DNA of 64,000 bases from Diprion similis (Eukaryota > Arthropoda > Insecta > Hymenoptera > Diprionidae). Positions within the stretch are counted from its first letter, which is position 1, and every line of letters starts with the position of its first letter. Where the stretch lies: contig NC_060107.1 in the NCBI RefSeq assembly GCF_021155765.1, positions 13,750,501 through 13,814,500 of the forward strand. Direction: 5' to 3'. The notes beneath the pieces are model-generated. The model did not search any database. It was given only the letters and a program-made list of their open reading frames with translations, and was not told where the DNA came from. The position numbers and the translations under genes are program-made. This document shows positions 56,601-64,000 of the stretch, one piece after another.

Positions 56601-58297
56601 AAGATACCTCACCGCATATTGATTAAAAAGCAAAATAGATGATAGTGGAATTCAGCAGAATATCAAACTGGCATAGAAACTTATTCAGCAATTTTTAACA
56701 TACTCAAACACTGTTGAATCAAGTTATATATCAATCCCATGTATCGACTGCATTTTTCACCTATGCTAGCATTAATTGTGTATTTTTCAAATAAACCTTG
56801 AATGGATTGCTCATTGCTTTATGATATGTAATAAGAGTTTTGTATAGCATCCTAATAAGATTCCCTGCTTAGTTTAAGATAGAGTAATCATAATTCAACT
56901 ATATCTTTGATAACAATAATTTCAATGTAGATGAAATATTCGGTAGATTATGCTTAGACTGGTAATTAAGTGGAAATAACAGAAAAATTATAGATATCAA
57001 CTACGAGAGATTGAGATTACACATTTACGAAATTTTCAAATCGTAAAAGATCGATCATAACTATGTACAATAATCATTAGTAAAAGGCTATAGTCTTGAA
57101 TAATTTTACCTTCTTCTGGGCTCCAGTAAAAAAGGTTAGTGGTACAGCGCATCGAATGACCAACAATGGGATAATTGACATTGAGGATTGTGGATGTCCG
57201 GAGTATTTTTACAGCAATTGTAATCAGGATTCAAGAGGAATGGGACAAAAGTTGGGTATCAGTGCATATTAGGTATCGCAAAGACATTCAACAAAAGTAT
57301 GTAAAATATTAGAATAATAATATGATTTTTTAACTACACGAAAAAATATCTATCTGTATTGGCTGGTATTCATAACTAACAATAAGTATTACTTGTTGAA
57401 ACTTGAATACTTGATCGATAATTTATAAAGTTACATCCTTAGGAAATAATGTCATTTTAAATGGTTAAAAATTGTAATATAGTAGCAGAATGTGGTACTC
57501 ACTTTGACTTTTGATCTGCCCAATCCGAAGCTGGCCTTTTAGCAACAGACTTAAGTTGGTCAAGCATAGTGACATCAGTATTTTTGTACTCATTGAAAGT
57601 AACGTTGACTGTACCATCTTCACTGATTGTGTCTATTGTCGCTTCGTAATATCTGTAAAGTAATTAATCCTTTCTGTAGAAGTATACTTTACGTTTTAAC
57701 GGATGTGGAATAAAGATCAATACGTCGATTGAGAATGAAAAGAATATGTCAAAACAAAGTGAACAAGCTTTGGATCAGTGACTTACTTGCCATCTTCGCT
57801 CCACGGAGCCATACACTGATCCCCGACTTTCCATTTGTTTGCTAAAACAGCTAGGAGGATTGGATCCTTCGCATCCATTCCATTTGCCTGCCGTTTTTCT
57901 TGTTGCTGCGATCGTACCAGATCATGAGTCAACTCTATGACTTCCTCTAAGTCTATTTTCAGTTTCAATAATTCCTCATTGTTTGGGTCTGTGGTTAGTG
58001 CGGCTTCAACCTAAAATATCATCAGAATTCATAAATACAAGTTAAGCTAAGTTGTTGGAAAAATTATATCAAGATCCGTTATAATCAAGAAGGTCAATAA
58101 CGAAAGCAAAACCCATTATTGTCTCAATATTTTCAACTTATAAACACATCGTTGGCCTATTTCTTGGGGTCAATTCAGAGTATGCGGAATAAGAAGTAAG
58201 GTTAGAAACATTGCTGATTTGATATACATAGATATTAGCAATGAGAACCGAAACTAACCTGTTGCAGTTGAAGCTTGTAATTCTGTAAATCATCCAT
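53607..58297 (-). CDS. SMNDC1: Survival motor neuron domain-containing protein 1 (SPF30), complete, 5 exons
   Basis: Nuclear splicing factor that binds dimethyl-arginine Sm proteins through a Tudor domain and helps tri-snRNP join the pre-spliceosome. Exons 58297-58259, 58010-57787, 57652-57503, 56388-56238 and 53750-53607 join in phase and give 235 aa (human 238). The N-terminal coiled segment YKLQLQQVEAALTTDP matches human YKAQLQQVEAAL. The Tudor domain begins KWKVGDQCMAPWSEDGKYYE (about residues 70-125). A basic helical segment (KKKQKKLQRFKELEEERE) follows, then the conserved tail KKSIFATPENVNGRVGIGTC. The last intron, 2.5 kb, is the largest and contains a transposon-like element at 54504-54675. 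Confidence 0.96.
54504..54675. mobile_element. hAT-like MITE, family A copy 5
   Basis: Ends CTGAAGTTAGTAACG and CGTTCAAACTTCAG. A 6-bp direct repeat GAAATT abuts both ends. It lies in the last intron of SMNDC1. Confidence 0.72.
54740..55005. mobile_element. Fold-back element in the SMNDC1 last intron
   Basis: The core ATTCATTTGACGTAGAAATAAA (54848 onward) pairs with TTTATTTCTGCGTCAAATGA (54931 onward). Weaker symmetry extends over about 130 bp on each side. Confidence 0.6.
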
Positions 58298-58396
58298 GAT
58301 GACGTACAGCGTTTTAACAAATCACTAATTAAACGATCCAACTGTTGTTAAACTTTTCTAGCCAACGACAGAGATAAACGACATAACTTATTGGTT

Positions 58397-58520
58397 ACAA
58401 GATGGCTGGAGAACCAGATTCCAGTTCCATTTGCTTTTAGTCAGATCGAGTGAACAGCGGAACGAACTGGAATTGAAACCAAATGATCGGATTATGTCAC
58501 GTGATCATTGCGCATGCGCA
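58397..58520 (-). promoter_or_regulatory. SMNDC1 promoter with NRF1, E-box and YY1-like sites
   Basis: Upstream of the SMNDC1 ATG are ACAAGATGGCTGG (58397-58409, YY1-like), TCACGTGA (58497-58504, palindromic E-box) and TGCGCATGCGCA (58509-58520, perfect NRF1 palindrome). This set is typical of housekeeping promoters; activity is inferred. Confidence 0.45.
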
Positions 58521-59393
58521 CTATCGTTGGCTCGTGATTGGCTGTCTTCATATTCCCGTTGGCGCGCAGCCCTGCAGTTTCAAAATATGCTCCAACCACC
58601 GTCAGTTGCAATTGTAAATATGTATACATATTTAAGATATGTTTTAATTAGATTCATGATCAACCGTTGAATGATTTATATTTGAAATAAAACGTAGCAT
58701 TTAGTTGACATAATATAAAAGATGATTATTCTAAATACGTCCAGTTGCTCAAAACTATCTGTGTATACAACAATTGTAAAAATAAATTGTCATAATATAA
58801 TTCAATTAAAATCCCCTTCAATCTTGTGTATGTACCCATAAGAAGATGAAGACAACCGTAACTATAATAATATATTTGTTAAAATTTCATATAAATATAG
58901 TGACAGCTCGTTTCCACACCACCACTAGGGGTAGAGCATTCAGTGCGTTTTTTTTAAACGTGGTATCCCCAGTAGGCCTATTCCACGAAGAAGAAATGTA
59001 AAATTGATCTCAACGACATTGATAAATTTGGTTTTGTATGCAATCCAAATAGTGAGGGAAGAAAAGGAGGAAGAAGAATCCCAATCACCACAAAATGTAA
59101 GATCTTCAGAATTCTACAGTTCAATTTAAAACGAAAAATTCATGAAGGAGTGTCAATAAAACCGATGATCAACAACTCGGGAAGAAACTCTATTTTAAAA
59201 TAAAACGGGAATATAACGAGAACGTCTGAAGAAAATCTTAATAAATCTCGATAAACTTTGCGCGTTCACTTTGACTGTGAGTCCAGAATTTGCGGATAGA
59301 ATAATATTTGACAAATTTTACACAGTGAAAACGAAAGATGTAACTGACTCAACCAGAAAGTTTCTGGAATAGTTCATGGAATAGATGAGAATA

Positions 59394-60712
59394 TAACTAG
59401 TACTGAAATAGACAAAAAAGTAATTAGCTTACAATTAGACAACAAGGAATCATGATTGGTGATAAAAAGGGAAAATTGATTAACTGAAACAGACAATGGT
59501 TTGATTAGCATAAACAGAGGAAAATTTTGATAAGCTGAAACATACAAATGGTTCAATTAGCTGAAATAGTGAAAAGATTTGATTAGCAGAAACAGAGGAG
59601 AAGTTTAATTAGCTGAAACAGAGAAAAGGTTTAATTAGCTGAAACAGAGGAAAAGTTTGATTAGCAGAAACAGAGGAAAAGTTTGATTAGCTGAAACAGA
59701 CAAAAGGTTTAATTAGCTGAAACAGAGAAAAGGTTTAATTAGCTGAAACAGAGGAAAAGTTTGATTAGCAGAAACAGAGGAAAAGTTTGATTAGCTGAAA
59801 CAGACAAAAGGTTTAATTAGCTGAAACAGAGAAAAGGTTTAATTAGCTGTAACAGAGGAAAAGTTTGATTAGCAGAAACAGAGGAAAAGTTTGATTAGCT
59901 GAAACAGACAAAAGGTTTAATTAGCTGAAACAGAGAAAAGGTTTAATTAGCTGAAACAGAGGAAAAGTTTGATTAGCAGAAACAGAGGAAAAGTTTGATT
60001 AGCTGAAACAGACAAAAGGTTTAATTAGCTGAAACAGAGAAAAGGTTTAATTAGCTGTAACAGAGGAAAAGTTTGATTAGCAGAAACAGAGGAAAAGTTT
60101 GATTAGCTGAAACAGACAAAAGGTTTAATTAGCTGAAACAGAGAAAAGGTTTAATTAGCTGAAACAGAGGAAAAGTTTGATTAGCAGAAACAGAGGAAAA
60201 GTTTGATTAGCTGAAACCGAGGAAAAGTTTGATTAGCTGTAACAGAGGAAAAGTTTGATTAGCTGAAACAGAGGAAAAGTTTGATTAGCTGAAACAGAGG
60301 AAAAGTTTGATTAGCTGAAACAGAGAAAAGGTTTGATTAACTGAGACAGCCAAAAGGTTTAATTAGCTGAAACAGACAAAGATTTGATTAGCATAAACAG
60401 AGGAAAAGTTTGATAAGCTGAAACAGAAAAATGGTTTAATTAACTGAAACAGATAAAAGGTATAATTATTTGAAACAGAGGAAAAGTTTGATTAGTAGAA
60501 ACACAGGAAAAATTTGATTAGCTGAAACAGAGGAAAAGTTTGATTAGCTGAAACAGACAAAAGGTTTAATTAGCTGAAACAAAGGAAAGCTTTGATTAGC
60601 TGAAATAGAGAAAAGATTTAATTATCTGAAACAGAGGAAAGGTTTGATTAGCTGAAACAGAGGAAAAGTTTGATTAGCTGAAACAGAGGAAAAAATTGAT
60701 TAACTGAAACAG
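59394..60712. repeat. Minisatellite, 26-bp unit with higher-order structure
   Basis: About 50 tandem copies of a 26-bp unit, GAAACAGAGGAAAAG followed by TTTGATTAGCT. Four variant units form a 104-bp higher-order repeat: one variant recurs at 59641, 59745, 59849, 59953, 60057 and 60161. From 59745 to 60161 an A/T variant (GAAACA or GTAACA) alternates strictly, giving a 208-bp period. Both edges are degenerate. The unit length is not a multiple of three and contains stops, so it is noncoding. Confidence 0.95.
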
Positions 60713-63700
60713 AAAATGTTGCTACAAGTACAGTGATAAAATCCATGTCGAGTTCAACATGATATTCGCGGAAACAAAATTTAACTCGATTATTTCTAAT
60801 AATGACAAATTCCACATTTTTTTAATCATTACTTTTTTCCCACCAAGAATTATTAAAATAAATATTTTGTTGGGCTAGGATTTATAGGTATCAGTGTACT
60901 TGTAAAAAAATTGCTTTGTTGCTCTGGAAGAAAAAGTAATCCGATGGTTATAAACAAATAATTTTGTACACCCCAGATATATTTCGTAAAGGCCAAGGTT
61001 CTTCACTTTCATTATACACTCTGCGATTTTTATCCCCGTGCGTTGAGCACCATGCCGCGCATTCTCTCATAACCACAAGGTATCAAGTGGACGCGCAAAA
61101 GGCGCGGTCAAACTTGAAAACTTGTTTGTTCATAACAAAATTGACTCAACAGCTGAAAGCTAAGCATATCTAGAGTGCTTCACTTTCCCACGTACTATTA
61201 GCGAAATCGATGCGCAAAAGGCACGAGCAATCGATTCGCATCATCAATTGTTGCGTTAAAAGCGCGTCCAGTTTCAGTGATTACTCGGCACACAAAAAGG
61301 CGCAATCGAATGAATTGTCAAAGTTTCTTATATTTAGAACTTGTCGTAAAAACTCTGTAGAAACCCAATCCACATCTACGTTTTTTCAAGTCAGATACAC
61401 TGCGATGCGGATTGTTGTTCTCAGATACGAATCAAGTTCGGGAGGGAGGTTGGAGAGCATGCATTATTGTGTGGCGTGACGGTCGGCGGTCCTCTTCGAC
61501 GCGAAGTCTTCGAGCTCAGCATCTCTCCCTATCTAGCGTACCACGGAACGCGATAGATAGTCCAGAGATGCGTTTTGCCCATTCAAACGATCACAGAGAT
61601 TAATTGAATGTAATAATGATGGATAATGACTGAATATTTGAATTGAATAACGGCTGTTAAATAATTGCAGAGTGAGTATACATGGAAAATTCAACCTCCT
61701 TGATATTTAAATACTGATGAATGGTCTAGAGTCGTATACAGCGTCTTTCAATTGTTTTGTGAGAAAAATTTCTGTGATAGTTTGACGCTGTGGATTACAA
61801 AAGTTAGTAACATCACGGTACATCGCGACCTTCCTACCCTCGCCTGATTCCCAACGGAACCACCCAACGGAAATCTTAAACAAAGATCCACTCGCACATC
61901 CACATCAAACCCCGCGACGAATCCCAAAACGACCACCTACCTCCCCGATTACCTATATTCGATCTAAACGATTCTCCATTTTTTCCAACACACATCATTC
62001 TTCCTCATTCGCGCCGTGGTCACTGTCACTTACTTTTTCGTTGATTTCCTGTAGGGAGCAAAATGTTTTTGTACCATAGTCCGCCTACTCAGAATACAGT
62101 ATCGCGGTTGTATCACGCCAACCATGCGTTGCAACACAATTGCATACATTATTTTAGAAAACACTGGCAGACTATCGGTACACCAACCTTTTGTAAAATG
62201 GATTAAAAACATCCTGTATGCCAATCAGCATTTTTCTAAACGAGCTAAGTTTGCAGTCGACAGATACTTTTTGCTTGTTGAAAAATTGAAAATGATTCAT
62301 AATATAAAATGCAATTTCATTACGTTACTTTATGCTAGACTTTGAAGTTTCGTCGATTCAACAATAATGCAAATAACTGAATACATTCAGACCTCAGGTG
62401 AAACCACCACTTAAACGACATAATTGTTAAATTCAAATCTAGATTATTACATCAGGAGCGAAACGCGATTCGATCTTGTGATTTGCGAATGAGTGATGGT
62501 TACCCGTCGCGATGCTCATTCCACATTTAGCAACGTGCAAAATTTCTAACTTCAAGTAAGCTACGGTAAATCAAAGTGCAAAAAAAAATGATTCAACTGA
62601 AAGTCAAGCATCGTTGCGATTGCGAATGAGCCTACCCATGCAGCTAAGAAATCGAAGATTGATGGAATATTATTGTTACCGCCACGCCACGTGACAGGGG
62701 AATACCAGGAAAATACCCGTAACCTAAACACATGCGAACTCACCAATTTTCACCTCCTCCGGGCTGCTCCACACTTTAGATGTAGTAGTTCTGGTAGATC
62801 TCAGGTTGAATCTTGAATTGACGCACTTTTACACTGCAACAAGAATATAACAGAATAATACTCGTGCAATATACTTGGATCCGATTTCGTTTCATTAGAA
62901 ACTGTCTATTTCAAACAATTTTTTTTCGACAAAATTCAGTAATTCTTGATGCACCGATACATGAACCACAGAATCAATAATAGAAAGCATTGAAAATTTA
63001 GCACCATTTTTATGCAACGTAATTAAGGAGTGAATAATATTGAATTTCAACTAAAAAGGTCAAATTTCTTAGAGTGAATTTAGCGTGATAGTGTGATCGA
63101 AAATGATCTTGATCATGTACCTGTTTTTTATGTTTCAATAGCACTGATGCCTGATCAGATGTTGTGTTTTACTTTTCGATGTTTATTGCTGGCCTCAATC
63201 CAAATAATCGCGAACCTCGATTAGTCTTGCTGCAGTTTATTTCTGTAATCAGATAAGACAACACCAGATTTTATTAATATTCCATTTCCAGAATTCATGT
63301 ACGTACATTATTCAGCACGTATATTTCGAACGTGTTGTAATAATTATGCTTAAACTTAAAAAATATAATATAATATAAAAATATATCCTCAGAAAGAAAC
63401 GCGAAGGAAGATGAATTTGCCGATTCGTAATTCAAGGAAACACTCACAGCGATAAACACGATTCTCGGTATGTTTTCGCAGGGTAAGCTGCACCAGCCGC
63501 CACACAAGCACCACTCTATGTAAACAATGCATCCTCACGCTCGACCGACACTATTTTTGTTATCTGACTTGTTTTCACTACGCAAGAATCGGTGCTAAAG
63601 TGACCTATACGCGATAATTGCATTTCATACACCTGTGAGAGCGCTATGTGCGATCCGAAATCAAAAACAATGATTCAAACGAAGGTCATCCCTCGCAAGG

Positions 63701-64000
63701 TCCGTTTTATCAACCCAATTCACCGTACAACCAACGTATCTCCTCATTGCAATAAAATAAAATAATACGCATGCTGAATTATTCTGAAGAATGATCGAGA
63801 TTACTGTTGAAAAACCAATCTCTGCTGACTGTTTAACTCGTTGACAATTTTGCAAATTCGGTATCGGTGCAGCCGGTGACCTCTAGAATCTACATGAATA
63901 ATTCCGAATATGTACCTAACTTCAACTTGCTGATTTCATATTGAAAAGTTTTTCAACAGTCGATATCGGGTGGTGACTAAAAATGTGCGGGCAAAAAACA
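60713..64000. other. Right-end stretch without a firm gene
   Basis: Short ORFs only. Two minus-strand exon-like blocks (63515-63448 and 62833-62776) are treated as a low-ranking finding. Confidence 0.4.

Noticed and set aside
59394..60712. CRISPR-like array
   Set aside because: Units are contiguous with no unique spacers, in eukaryotic DNA; it is a minisatellite.

Overview
The window is nuclear DNA from an insect, most likely a hymenopteran. It is AT-rich and intron-rich, with GT..AG introns. All four recognised genes are animal orthologues, and short CCTAA runs resemble the insect telomere motif. Species and order are inference; no tRNA, rRNA or CRISPR array was found. I assembled every spliced model by hand from reading frame, splice sites and intron phase.

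Layout. (1) 1-12250: the 5' part of a glypican gene, probably dally, on the minus strand. A signal-peptide exon lies at 11693-11855 and a Cys-rich exon at 5712-5852; the remaining exons probably lie beyond the left edge. (2) 12250-14250: intergenic, with a 324-bp tandem duplication. (3) 14253-20820: a complete ten-exon Mcm7 (723 aa, minus strand) with an E2F-type promoter site. Its first intron holds three phase-compatible exon-like blocks of unknown origin. (4) 26034-33851: a complete R7-family RGS gene (RGS7-like, about 528 aa, minus strand) with DEP, GGL and RGS domains. (5) 39083-41067: a three-exon plus-strand gene for a 154-aa secreted protein that I do not recognise, behind a TATA box. 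(6) 43865-44059: a weak candidate for a tiny secreted peptide. (7) 50513-51400: a GC-rich island that looks like a promoter or first exon. (8) 53607-58297: a complete five-exon SMNDC1 (SPF30) gene (235 aa, minus strand). (9) 59394-60712: a minisatellite with 26-, 104- and 208-bp nested periods. The last 3 kb has no firm gene.

The recognised genes are unrelated in function: morphogen co-receptor, replication helicase, G-protein regulation and splicing. They form no operon or pathway cluster. Between and inside them are many short non-autonomous DNA transposons. The best defined is a new-looking family of about 170-220 bp with terminal motif TGAAGTTAGTAACG. All five intact copies are flanked by 8-bp direct repeats (perfect, 7/8, or 6 bp in one), which points to hAT-type transposition. 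Two elements carry TTA target duplications of PIF/Harbinger type, and several others are long fold-back palindromes.
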